DNA from: CALZIK01 sp945787635
GTDB taxonomy: Bacteria > Acidobacteriota > Thermoanaerobaculia > Multivoradales > JAHEKO01
Assembly: GCA_947259725.1 (NCBI GenBank)
Contig: CAMYNM010000004.1
Coordinates: 62,001-126,000 of the forward strand
Length of the DNA: 64,000 nucleotides
Direction: 5' to 3'
Below the pieces are notes generated by a model. That model made no database searches. It was not told where the DNA came from and was given only the letters and a program-made list of their open reading frames with translations. The translations under genes were made by a program, and so were the position numbers. Each line of letters starts with the position of its first letter. Positions within the stretch are counted from its first letter, which is position 1. Shown one piece after another: positions 7,912 to 15,636 of this stretch.

Positions 7912-8694
7912 ATGCCTGAAACGCTTGTTCATCCCTCAGCCTGGGTCGCTCCGACCGCCAAGCTGGGCACAGGCGTCAGGATCGGCGCGTATGCGGTCGT
8001 CGAGAACGATGTCGAAATAGGCGATGACTGCGTGCTCGATGCCCATGCGGTGATCCGCCCCTTCGTGCGTATGGGTACTCGAAATCGGGTGCATTCGAAC
8101 GCGGTTTTGGGAGGCGAGCCTCAGCATCTGTCCTTCAGCGGAGGCAAAACCGGCCTCGAGATCGGTGACGACAATCAGCTCCGGGAAGCGGTTACGATTC
8201 ACCGCTCGATGAGCCCCGATGCGCCGACCCGAATCGGATCCGGCTGCCTGCTCATGGTCAATGTTCACGTCGGCCATGACTGCCAGCTGGGCGACAAGGT
8301 CGTCCTCACCAACGACGTCAACCTCGGCGGCCACGTGACGGTCGGCGACGGCGTACTCATGGGCGGCATGGCGCAGGTGCACCAGTACGTCCGGGTCGGC
8401 ATGCACGCCATGGTCTCGGGATCGACCTCGCTCGCGCGCGACGCGCTCCCCTACTCGATGATGTGGGGCATTCTCGCGCGCCACTACCGCCTGAACACGG
8501 TCGGCCTGCGGCGGGTGGGCATCAAGGGCGACCGCTACCGCGCGCTCGAGGCCGCGTTCCGCGCGCTCAGGGACGGCAAGGCGCTCGACGAGGTGCCGGA
8601 GACAGAGGACGTCTGCCAACTCAAGACGTGGCTGGCCGAGCCTTCCAAGCGCGGCCTCGCCGGCTTCGCCCGGCGCGGCGAAAAAGAAGACTGA
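7912..8694 (+). CDS. lpxA: Acyl-ACP--UDP-N-acetylglucosamine O-acyltransferase
   Basis: A 260-residue protein, very close to the usual length (about 262). It is built of left-handed beta-helix hexapeptides (VHPSAWVAPTAKLGTGVRIG onward) and a C-terminal helical domain. NVHVGHDCQLGDKV holds the catalytic His; GGEPQHLSFSGG and TIHRSM match substrate-binding segments. It catalyses the first step of lipid A synthesis in the cytoplasm, so the organism has a lipopolysaccharide outer membrane. Unusually, lpxD, fabZ and lpxB, its common neighbours, are absent. The 102-bp upstream gap contains an imperfect hairpin CCGAAGAG - GGATT - CTTTTCGG that may separate it from the preceding gene. Confidence 0.95.
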   Translation: MPETLVHPSAWVAPTAKLGTGVRIGAYAVVENDVEIGDDCVLDAHAVIRPFVRMGTRNRVHSNAVLGGEPQHLSFSGGKTGLEIGDDNQLREAVTIHRSMSPDAPTRIGSGCLLMVNVHVGHDCQLGDKVVLTNDVNLGGHVTVGDGVLMGGMAQVHQYVRVGMHAMVSGSTSLARDALPYSMMWGILARHYRLNTVGLRRVGIKGDRYRALEAAFRALRDGKALDEVPETEDVCQLKTWLAEPSKRGLAGFARRGEKED

Positions 8695-8710
8695 AGTCGA
8701 CTCTTTTGCC

Positions 8711-8990
8711 CTGTAGCGGTCGAGCTCTGTCTCGACCGAATCAAGACGGTCGACAGGGACAGCGAGCGCTACACTTGGATTCGGTCGACAGGGACGTCGA
8801 CCGCTACATACAACAAGATTCGGTCGACAGGGACAGCGAGCGCTACAATTGGATTCGGTCGACAGGGGCGTCGACCGCTACAACAGGATCCCGGCGGCAG
8901 GGACGTCGACCGCTACAACAGGATCCCGGCGACAGGGGCGTCGACCGCTACAACAAGATTCGGTCGACAGGGGCATCGACCGCTACGAGC
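8711..8990. repeat. REP array 2 (eight hairpin units, first one inverted)
   Basis: Units lie near 8712 (inverted), 8746, 8782, 8821, 8856, 8892, 8928 and 8961, spaced about 35-39 bp. The inverted first unit reads GTAG then CGGTCGAG - CTCTGT - CTCGACCG, an 8-bp stem in which one base pair differs from the consensus on both arms. Units at 8746 and 8821 have a disrupted 3' arm (AGCGAGCG). Spacers are only about 7-11 bp and similar to each other, which excludes a CRISPR array. The array lies between lpxA and a minus-strand barrel gene. Confidence 0.85.
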
Positions 8991-9082
8991 CTTCCGACGT
9001 TCGGGTGCCGCGGATTGCGGAAAGCGTGCCTCAGATCGGGGCACCCGCAGCGGCGGAGGGAGGCAGGCGTACTCCCGTACGC

Positions 9083-9191
9083 CGACGACTGACGCCGCGA
9101 GGACGCCTCGAGATGAGGTGCGATCTCCGCTATCCGCGGTGCCCGACGACCGAAGCCGCGAGGCCGGCCCAGATGAAGGGCGATCTCCGCA
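9083..9191. repeat. Two-copy direct repeat, 61-bp period
   Basis: Copies at about 9083-9130 and 9144-9191 share CGACGAC, GCCGCGAGG, an AGATGA core and GCGATCTCCGC. The stretch 8991-9206 shows no convincing gene. Confidence 0.6.
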
Positions 9192-9206
9192 AAACGCCGC
9201 GGCGGA

Positions 9207-9770
9207 CTACCAGCGGAGCATGAACCCCACCGCCCCCGCGGGGCCGGCGACGTCCGACTCGAAGTCGACGAATCCGAAGTTGTTGCCGGTGACGTTGAGC
9301 TTGGCGCTTCGGTACATCGCCTCACCGTAGATGCCCAGCCGCTCGGTCACGTCCACATCGACCCCCAACAGGAGGTAGTAGCCGAACTCGTCATCCACCT
9401 CGGGGCCACCCGCGAGCGGAATCGCTCCCCCTTCGAACAGCGCATCGGTGACCAGGTAGGAGGCGCCAGCGCCGACGTAGGGCTGGGCTTTGGCATCCGG
9501 GTTGAAGTGCCACGAAAGCCCCACGTCGACCGGCGTCACCTCCAACCGGATGAGGGCGTCGTTGGCCACTTGTGAAAAGGCGTCGAAGAAACTCGCGCGA
9601 ACGTCGAGGTCCACGTTCTCGCCCATGCTGATTCCGAACCGGAACGCGAATCCCTGGTCCTCGTCCGCCTGCTCCGTGTCCCAGGTCCCGATACCGACGC
9701 CGATGCCACCGGCGAACGACGGGGCGGACATCAACAGGGCCAGACCGATGACGATTGCTGTTTTTCTCAT
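9207..9770 (-). CDS. Small outer-membrane beta-barrel protein
   Basis: A 187-residue protein with a signal peptide (MRKTAIVIGLALLMSAPSFA). The rest alternates short amphipathic strands and turns: FAFRFGISMGENVDLDVRASF, VDVGLSWHF, AQPYVGAGASYLV, GYYLLLGVDVDVT, LGIYGEAMYRSAKL, and a terminal strand ending GFMLRW with an aromatic last residue, as expected for BAM-dependent insertion. The size fits an eight-stranded OmpA/OmpX/OmpW-type barrel. Role unknown. A Shine-Dalgarno-like GGGAG precedes the ATG, so this gene is not leaderless, and a TTGACA-type promoter lies upstream. Confidence 0.8.
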   Translation of the reverse strand: MRKTAIVIGLALLMSAPSFAGGIGVGIGTWDTEQADEDQGFAFRFGISMGENVDLDVRASFFDAFSQVANDALIRLEVTPVDVGLSWHFNPDAKAQPYVGAGASYLVTDALFEGGAIPLAGGPEVDDEFGYYLLLGVDVDVTERLGIYGEAMYRSAKLNVTGNNFGFVDFESDVAGPAGAVGFMLRW

Positions 9771-9848
9771 CTCAAGCTCCCTTGGTTAGCGTATGCGGAT
9801 GTCCGGCTACGTCCAGCCAGGGGTATTCCGGACCGATCGTGCCCTAAC

Positions 9849-9877
9849 TATGCATCAGCAATACTACTTTATGTCAA
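9849..9877 (-). promoter_or_regulatory. Promoter for the barrel gene
   Basis: On the minus strand a perfect TTGACA (9877-9872) is followed after 17 nt by TGCATA (9854-9849), giving a leader of about 70 nt before the ATG at 9770. Confidence 0.45.
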
Positions 9878-9937
9878 GGGCAGGGGCCACTCGCCGCCTG
9901 GAGCCAGCCGGAGGCGCCCCCTGAGGCGCACGGGACG

Positions 9938-10792
9938 CTAGGTACCGGGGAGCAGGCCCGTCACCTCGGGAAAGCGATCGGCGATCTGCCTGGGAGTGAG
10001 CGAGGCGGTGTTCTTGCGCAGCATCTTGAGCGTGGCCTTGGCGGCCTTGGCGCCCCCGCGCCTCGCGATGAGCGCGTCCGCGGCGCGGTGGTAGGTGCCC
10101 TCGCGCGCGAGCCGCGAGCGCCAGCTGGGTTGAGCCCCGGGCACCGGCTCCGGCGCGACCGAGTAAACGCGGCGAACCTCGCCCAGGGAGAGAGGCTCGT
10201 GGCGGTGAGATGCGGCCAGCGCGACGACGTGAGCCGCGAAATTGAGGACATCGGGATGGGCGCCCGAGAAGCCGGCACGCTCGAGTAGGGCTCTCGCCGC
10301 GACGCCCTGGGCCAAAAGATCGGTGAGCAACAGGCTCGAAGCCTCGTCTTTCGTACCGTACAGAGGGTACCCCTCGAGCACCGGCAGGCCCCCCCCAAGA
10401 AAGCCTCGCCACAGCGAAACCGTGCCCGAATCGCCCCAGGCCGACAGCGCGACTTCGCCGTTCGAGAGCCGCGCCGGAAGCCCGTAGGGCACCGCCAGGT
10501 CGAGAGCCTCCCAATCGGTGCGGGACAGCAGGACGGCGGAGAGCGGCACCGCCTGGCCGCTCCATTTGGCGAAGTCCTCAGCCAGCAGCGCGAGACGAAA
10601 CTGCACGTGCGAGGCGCGATCGAGGGCGCCCGGCGAGTAGCGGACCAGGGCCCGGAGATCGCCGACGTCGAGGAGATAAGGCAGCGGCCTGGCTTTCTGG
10701 CTCTGGGAAAGTGCCGGGCCGCAAAGCACCGCGGCCACCAAGAGCCCGAGAAACTCGATCCGGATCGGAACGTGCCAAAAGCTGGACCTCAC
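9938..10792 (-). CDS. Hypothetical exported protein
   Basis: A 284-residue protein from GTG 10792. An N-terminal hydrophobic segment (FLGLLVAAVLCGPALSQ) indicates export. The mature part is rich in Ala, Leu and Arg with no motif that I recognise. VQFRLALLAEDFAKWSG and LLLTDLLAQGVAARALLERAG are helical, and the C-terminus (ATLKMLRKNTASLTPRQIADRFPEV) is basic. No catalytic signature is seen. It is transcribed divergently from the MDR dehydrogenase, 80 bp away, with its own TANNNT box. Confidence 0.65.
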   Translation of the reverse strand: MRSSFWHVPIRIEFLGLLVAAVLCGPALSQSQKARPLPYLLDVGDLRALVRYSPGALDRASHVQFRLALLAEDFAKWSGQAVPLSAVLLSRTDWEALDLAVPYGLPARLSNGEVALSAWGDSGTVSLWRGFLGGGLPVLEGYPLYGTKDEASSLLLTDLLAQGVAARALLERAGFSGAHPDVLNFAAHVVALAASHRHEPLSLGEVRRVYSVAPEPVPGAQPSWRSRLAREGTYHRAADALIARRGGAKAAKATLKMLRKNTASLTPRQIADRFPEVTGLLPGT

Positions 10793-10798
10793 CCGGTG

Positions 10799-10804
10799 AG
10801 TTTA
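10799..10804 (-). promoter_or_regulatory. TAAACT -10 box, leaderless start at 10792
   Basis: TAAACT on the minus strand ends 6 nt before the GTG at 10792, with no Shine-Dalgarno. Confidence 0.45.
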
Positions 10805-10860
10805 GCCTGCATTCCCCCGGCGAGCCCCTTCGTGCGGCGCGCGCCGGCCGAGCCCCTTGC

Positions 10861-10866
10861 TAGGAT
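10861..10866 (+). promoter_or_regulatory. TAGGAT -10 box, leaderless start at 10873
   Basis: TAGGAT ends 6 nt before the ATG at 10873, with no Shine-Dalgarno. Confidence 0.45.
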
Positions 10867-10872
10867 GCTGCG

Positions 10873-11904
10873 ATGAAAGCGTTTCGCATCGAGAAGCACG
10901 GCGGACCGGAGGTCCTCGAGTGGATCGACGTCCCGACGCCCGAGCCGCGGGCCGACGAGGTTGTGGTGAAGGTGCGCGCCTGCGCGCTCAACCGACTCGA
11001 TCTCTGGGTCAGAAACGGCGTCGAAGGTCACCAGTTTCCTCTGCCCCTGATTCCGGGTTCGGAGGTGGCCGGCGAGATCGCCGCTACCGGCTCCGCCGTC
11101 GGCGATCTCGATACCGGTACCGACGTGCTGATCGCGCCGGGCGTCTCGTGCGGCGTCTGTGATCGCTGCGCCGCGGGAGACGACATGCTCTGCTCCGGCT
11201 ACGGCATTCTCGGCGAGCACCGCGACGGTGGTTACGCGGAGTATGTCGCGGTGCCGCGCCGCAACATACTGCCGCTGCCTAGGGGTCTTTCGCACGCACA
11301 GGCCGCGGCGCTTCCGCTGGTGTTTCTCACCGCCTGGCACATGCTGGTCGAGCGCGCCCGCCTCGGGCCTTTGGAAGATGTGTTGATTCACGCCGCGGGT
11401 TCGGGGGTTTCGAGCGCCGGCATCCAGATCGCGAAGCTCCTCGGCGCTCGCCACATCTTCGCGACCGCATCGAGCGATGAGAAGCTCGAACGGGCGAGAA
11501 CGCTCGGGGCCACCCACACGATCAACTACACGAACGAGAATTTCGCGAAGAAGGTGCGCGAGGCCACGGGCGGCAAGGGCGTCGAGGTGGTTCTCGATCA
11601 TGTCGGAGGCAAAACCTTCGAAGACAGCTTCAAGGCGATGGCCTGGGCCGGGAGAATCGTCATCTGCGGCGCCACCACGGACTACCTCGCCAAGATCAAC
11701 CTGCGGGCCGTGTTCTTCAAGAGCCTGTCGATCCTGGGATCGACCATGGGTCGGCAGTCGGAGCTCAGGACAGTGCTGCGTCATGTCGAGGCCGGTCGCC
11801 TCTCCCCGGTCATCGACCGGGTCCTGCCGCTCATCGAAGCGCCCGAGGCGCAGAGCCTGCTCGAACAACGCGACATCTTCGGCAAGATCGTCCTGACCAC
11901 GTAG
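10873..11904 (+). CDS. Zinc-type MDR alcohol dehydrogenase / quinone reductase-like protein
   Basis: A 343-residue protein of the medium-chain dehydrogenase/reductase superfamily. The N-terminal GroES-like domain has the start KAFRIEKHGGPEVLE typical of quinone-reductase-like members and PLIPGSEVAGEI. CGVCDRCAAGDDMLC provides the four Cys of the structural zinc lobe. The Rossmann domain carries VLIHAAGSGVSSAGIQIAKLLGA and ATASSDEKLERA, where the residue after the beta-2 strand is Ser, suggesting NADP preference. The usual catalytic-zinc GHE is replaced by GSE, so catalytic zinc is doubtful. Substrate cannot be read. It is the first gene of a likely operon with the gene at 11915, 10 bp downstream. 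Confidence 0.85.
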   Translation: MKAFRIEKHGGPEVLEWIDVPTPEPRADEVVVKVRACALNRLDLWVRNGVEGHQFPLPLIPGSEVAGEIAATGSAVGDLDTGTDVLIAPGVSCGVCDRCAAGDDMLCSGYGILGEHRDGGYAEYVAVPRRNILPLPRGLSHAQAAALPLVFLTAWHMLVERARLGPLEDVLIHAAGSGVSSAGIQIAKLLGARHIFATASSDEKLERARTLGATHTINYTNENFAKKVREATGGKGVEVVLDHVGGKTFEDSFKAMAWAGRIVICGATTDYLAKINLRAVFFKSLSILGSTMGRQSELRTVLRHVEAGRLSPVIDRVLPLIEAPEAQSLLEQRDIFGKIVLTT

Positions 11905-11914
11905 AGCTCGCGCC

Positions 11915-14794
11915 GTGACGGCCGGCTCGAGAAACACCGTCTTCGCCGCCGTGGTCGTATCCGGCGCCGCGGCGTTGGTCTACGAGGTGGTCTGGAGCCG
12001 GCAGCTTTCGGTATTCCTCGGCATCACGATCCGGGCTCAGGCGGTGGTACTGGCGGCGTTCATGCTCGGCCTCGCCTTGGGCAGCCGTTATCTCGGAGCC
12101 CGAGCCGACAGGACCGTGCGCCCGATGCTTCTCTTCGCCGGCCTCGAGGCGGCGATCGGAATCTACGGAGTGCTGAGCGCTTTCATCCTGCCGTCACTGG
12201 CACCCTGGTACGCGCGCCTGGCCAGCCCGCTCGAGATCTCTTCGGTGGCGGGCGACGTCACCCGCTTCTCGGTCGCCGCCGCGGCGCTTCTCGCTCCTAC
12301 CTTTCTGATGGGTGGAACGATTCCGGCCCTGGTGCGAGCGCTCGCGCCCGAGGCCGGCCCCGGACCGGGCTCGACCGGCATCGTCATCGGCCGCGTCTAC
12401 GCACTCAACACCCTCGGCGCCGCCCTCGGTGCCTTCGCCGCCGGGTTCGTGCTCTTGCCGGCGCTCGGCACGATTCATACCCTGTGGGTCGCGGCGTTTC
12501 TCAACCTCGCGGTCGCGGCGGGCATCTGGGCGCTCCACCGGGGCCGAACGCCGCTCGCATCGCAAACTTCCGGGGACGCGCCTCGGGAGCCGGTCGAGCC
12601 CACCACGGGCTCGGCACCCGGGCGGAGCGCCACGCTCGTCGGGTTCGCGCTCTTTGGGGCCGCCGCCCTGGCCATCCAGCTCGCCTGGGTCCAGGCTTTG
12701 AGCCAGATTCTCGGCTCGAGCGTCTATGCGTTCAGTCTCACCCTCTCCGGCTACCTGGCGGGGCTCGCCCTCGGCGGCTTCGCCTTCGCGGCGTGGAGCC
12801 GAAGGGGCGAGCGCTGGACGGCTCTTCCTACCTGGGTCGCCACGGCCTCCGGCGCGAGCGTCGTCGCCGGGCTTTTGGTCTTCGATGATCTGCCGCGTTT
12901 CTTTCTCCTTGCGTTTCGTTGGAACCTCGAGAGTCGGCTCAGCTGGCTGGTCGCTTTCGCGTTTCTCACCGCCTGGTGCCTCATGCTGGTCCCGACGGCG
13001 CTCTTCGGATTCCTTTCGCCACTTCTGGCTAGCGACTGCGCGGCCCGACGCCGCTCGATCGGAGGCGACGTCGGCACCGCATATGCCGCCAACACCGCTG
13101 GAACCACGCTCGGTGCGCTGGCGGCCGGGTTTTGGCTCCTGCCTCGCGTTGGGCTCCAGAACACCCTTCTGTTGGGCGCCCTGGGTCTGATCGCGTGCGC
13201 AGCGATGTTGCTGCTGGCCCGGCGCCCGCGTCCATCCTGGGCGCGGACCAGGGCGCTCGCCCTGGGCGCGGTCGCCCTCGTGGCGGTAGCGGCGACTCCA
13301 CGCTGGGATCCGGTGCTCACCACCAGCGGACCGTTTATCAACGCCAGCAGGATCCTGGATCTCCCGGCCGGCTCGCAGTTTCGTGGAGCCATGCGCGAAC
13401 GCAATCGAATTGTCTACTACGCCGAAAGCGCGGTCGGCTCGGTGTCGGTGCGCGACGTCGGCGACGACCGCTTGCTGGTGATCAACGGCAAGACCGATGG
13501 CAGCCGTCTCGGAGACCGTCGAACGCAGCTCGCTCTCGGCTATCTGCCCGTACTTCTTCACCCCGATCCGAAAGAGGTGCTGGTCGTCGGATACGGCACC
13601 GGCATGACGCCGGCCGCGATCGCCGCCCATCCCGAGGTGGGACGGATCGACGTCATCGAGATCTCGCCCGAGGTGATCGAGGCTTCGCGGTACTTTGCCG
13701 CCGAGAATCGCGGCGTTCTCCTGGACCCGCGCCTCCGCCTTCACCACGCCGACGCGCGCAACTTCCTGCTCGCGAGCGATCGTAAGTGGGACCTCATCGT
13801 CTCCGAGCCGTCGAACCCATGGATCAGCGGCGTAGCCAACCTCTTCACCCGGGAGTACTTCGAGCTGGCGCGCGAGCGCCTGGCGCCGCGCGGCGCCATG
13901 GGCCAGTGGTTCCAGAGCTACGGAATGTCGAGCGAGGACCTCCGATCGATCGTGCGCACCTTCACCGACGTCTTTGCGCACGTCACCATCTGGTCGCCGC
14001 AGCCGGGAGATCTGATCCTGGTCGGGAGTGACGGTTCGCACGCGCTGGACGGCCGCCGGCTGCGCCGGATGGAGCGGCTGCCGGACGTCGCCCAGGACCT
14101 CGAGGCGACCGGCTGGGGAAGCGGCGAGGCCTTCCTGCGCATGCTCCTTCAGGACGCGGATTCCAGCGCGACCTTCGGCAAAGAGGTCCCGGCGAACACC
14201 GACGCGCATCCTCGGGTCGAGTTCAACGCGCCGCGCAACCTTTACCGGGAAACCACCTTCGAGAACATGCTCGACCTCATCGAGCACGCGGCGGGCCGGA
14301 AGACGGTGGTGCCGGTGGCCGGCGATCTCGTCGGCCAGCCCGGCGAAGAGGAAAGCCGCCCGGGCTTGTCGGCCGACGACGGGCCAGGCACGGCACTAGA
14401 GCCTCAGTTCAGGGTCCGGTGGACGGGTTTGCGAGCCGCCGAACCCACGCCGCTGCCCACCCTGGGGGTGAGCCTGCGCAAGGTGATCGAGGTTGCCTTG
14501 CCCGATTCGGCGGAGGCGCCGATCGAGATCGATGTGCTGCAGGAGGCCGGCCCGCCCAGCCGGGCGCGACTCGAGGAGCGGATCGAGAACCTCACCAACG
14601 GTGCAGTCTCGACCTGGTCGGTGTCCGCCCTTGCGGACGGAACTCCGACTGTACGCGGAGCGACCGGCGACGGCGTCGAGCTCGGCATCGCGTGGGGGTG
14701 CCCGAGCTACGCTGAGTCCGACACTCTGTATCTCGCGGTAGTCGCGCCGGATACGGCCGGGGACGTGGAGCGTAGTCTGGTTTGCGTCGACTGA
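11915..14794 (+). CDS. Membrane-fused spermidine synthase-like protein
   Basis: A 959-residue protein from GTG. The first about 450 residues contain two similar multi-helix blocks (start SGAAALVYEVVWSRQLSVFLG; second from about 240, FGAAALAIQLAWVQALSQILG), an arrangement resembling a duplicated transporter-like membrane domain. About 490-720 form a spermidine-synthase-type Rossmann methyltransferase fold: VLVVGYGTGMTPAA, IDVIEISPEVIEASRYF, LHHADARNFL and LIVSEPSNPWISGVANLF. About 800-959 is an extra domain with no recognised family. Fused proteins of this type are common in environmental bacteria; whether they make polyamines is unproven, and the usual aminopropyl-acceptor motif is not obvious. 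Co-transcription with the upstream MDR gene is likely. Confidence 0.85.
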   Translation: MTAGSRNTVFAAVVVSGAAALVYEVVWSRQLSVFLGITIRAQAVVLAAFMLGLALGSRYLGARADRTVRPMLLFAGLEAAIGIYGVLSAFILPSLAPWYARLASPLEISSVAGDVTRFSVAAAALLAPTFLMGGTIPALVRALAPEAGPGPGSTGIVIGRVYALNTLGAALGAFAAGFVLLPALGTIHTLWVAAFLNLAVAAGIWALHRGRTPLASQTSGDAPREPVEPTTGSAPGRSATLVGFALFGAAALAIQLAWVQALSQILGSSVYAFSLTLSGYLAGLALGGFAFAAWSRRGERWTALPTWVATASGASVVAGLLVFDDLPRFFLLAFRWNLESRLSWLVAFAFLTAWCLMLVPTALFGFLSPLLASDCAARRRSIGGDVGTAYAANTAGTTLGALAAGFWLLPRVGLQNTLLLGALGLIACAAMLLLARRPRPSWARTRALALGAVALVAVAATPRWDPVLTTSGPFINASRILDLPAGSQFRGAMRERNRIVYYAESAVGSVSVRDVGDDRLLVINGKTDGSRLGDRRTQLALGYLPVLLHPDPKEVLVVGYGTGMTPAAIAAHPEVGRIDVIEISPEVIEASRYFAAENRGVLLDPRLRLHHADARNFLLASDRKWDLIVSEPSNPWISGVANLFTREYFELARERLAPRGAMGQWFQSYGMSSEDLRSIVRTFTDVFAHVTIWSPQPGDLILVGSDGSHALDGRRLRRMERLPDVAQDLEATGWGSGEAFLRMLLQDADSSATFGKEVPANTDAHPRVEFNAPRNLYRETTFENMLDLIEHAAGRKTVVPVAGDLVGQPGEEESRPGLSADDGPGTALEPQFRVRWTGLRAAEPTPLPTLGVSLRKVIEVALPDSAEAPIEIDVLQEAGPPSRARLEERIENLTNGAVSTWSVSALADGTPTVRGATGDGVELGIAWGCPSYAESDTLYLAVVAPDTAGDVERSLVCVD

Positions 14795-14813
14795 GAAGAG
14801 ACGGTCGATCCGC

Positions 14814-14819
14814 TAGACT
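14814..14819 (+). promoter_or_regulatory. TAGACT -10 box, leaderless start at 14826
   Basis: TAGACT ends 6 nt before the GTG at 14826, with no Shine-Dalgarno. Confidence 0.45.
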
Positions 14820-14825
14820 CCGATC

Positions 14826-15617
14826 GTGCTTGCCGAGGACCTGACCGATCGCGTGGCGCTCGTCACCGGAGCCAGTAGCGGCCTTGGCTTCGCCGCGGCG
14901 GCTGCGCTCGCAAGACGCGGCGCGCGCGTGGCGATCTCGAGCCGCGGCGGGGCCAAGCTCGAGCGGGCCGAGGAGATCCTCGCTCGGAGCGCCCCGGAAG
15001 TGGTGGCCATCCCGGCGGACGTCAGCCGGCCCGACGCGCTCGAGGACCTCGTCTCCGACACCGAGGAACTGCTCGGCCCGGTGGACGTCCTGGTCGCGAA
15101 CGGCGGGGGCCCGAAGGTCAAACCCGCGGCCGAGCTTGACGACGCCGACTGGGAGGAGGCGCTCCCGCTGGTGTTTCTGTTCATCCCGAGGTTGTGCCGG
15201 CTGGTACTGCCGGGCATGATCCGGCGCGGCTGGGGTCGAATCGTGGCGATCAACTCGGTCTCCACCAAGCAACCGATTCCGGATCTCGCGCTTTCGAACA
15301 CGCTACGCCCGGCGGTCGTTGGGTATCTCAAGACCCTCTCGCAGGAAGTCGCCGACAAGGGCGTGACCGTGAACGCGGTGCTTCCCGGCTACACCAAGAC
15401 CGCCCGCCAGCTCGAGATCGCCGAGGGCGTTGCCGCGCAACGGGGCCTCGACGTCGCTGCCGTTCTGGCTGAGCGCGGCGCCGGCTTTCCGATCGGCCGG
15501 ATGGCAGAGCCCGAGGAGATCGGTGAGGTCGTCGGCTTCCTGTGCAGCCCGGCTGCCTCGTACATGACCGGCCAGGCGATCGTGGTGGACGGCGGCTTCG
15601 CGCGCGGGTTGCTCTAG
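14826..15617 (+). CDS. SDR-family oxidoreductase lacking the canonical YxxxK
   Basis: A 263-residue protein. The cofactor site is intact (ALVTGASSGLG, residues about 12-22; ISSRGGAKLE after beta-2 suggests NADP). In place of NNAG it has NGGGP, and in the active-site region IVAINSVSTKQPIPDLALSNTLRP the positions of Tyr and Lys of YxxxK align with Ser and Arg. The C-terminal part (VNAVLPGYTKT, YMTGQAIVVDGG) is typical FabG-like. Sequences with the same LSNxLR pattern form a recognisable subgroup often annotated as 3-oxoacyl-ACP reductase; with the catalytic Tyr absent, that activity is uncertain. The next gene begins 19 bp downstream. Confidence 0.85.
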   Translation: MLAEDLTDRVALVTGASSGLGFAAAAALARRGARVAISSRGGAKLERAEEILARSAPEVVAIPADVSRPDALEDLVSDTEELLGPVDVLVANGGGPKVKPAAELDDADWEEALPLVFLFIPRLCRLVLPGMIRRGWGRIVAINSVSTKQPIPDLALSNTLRPAVVGYLKTLSQEVADKGVTVNAVLPGYTKTARQLEIAEGVAAQRGLDVAAVLAERGAGFPIGRMAEPEEIGEVVGFLCSPAASYMTGQAIVVDGGFARGLL

Positions 15618-15636
15618 ACTAGAGGGGAAGCTGCTC

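Noticed and set aside
8711..8990. CRISPR array
   Set aside because: Repeats are about 28 bp but spacers are only 7-11 bp and similar to each other, some repeat units are degenerate or inverted, and no cas genes are present.
12194..14287. A 697-codon open frame antisense to the spermidine synthase-like gene
   Set aside because: Mirror frame of a gene with clear domains; composition is Arg/Gly/Glu-rich without motifs.
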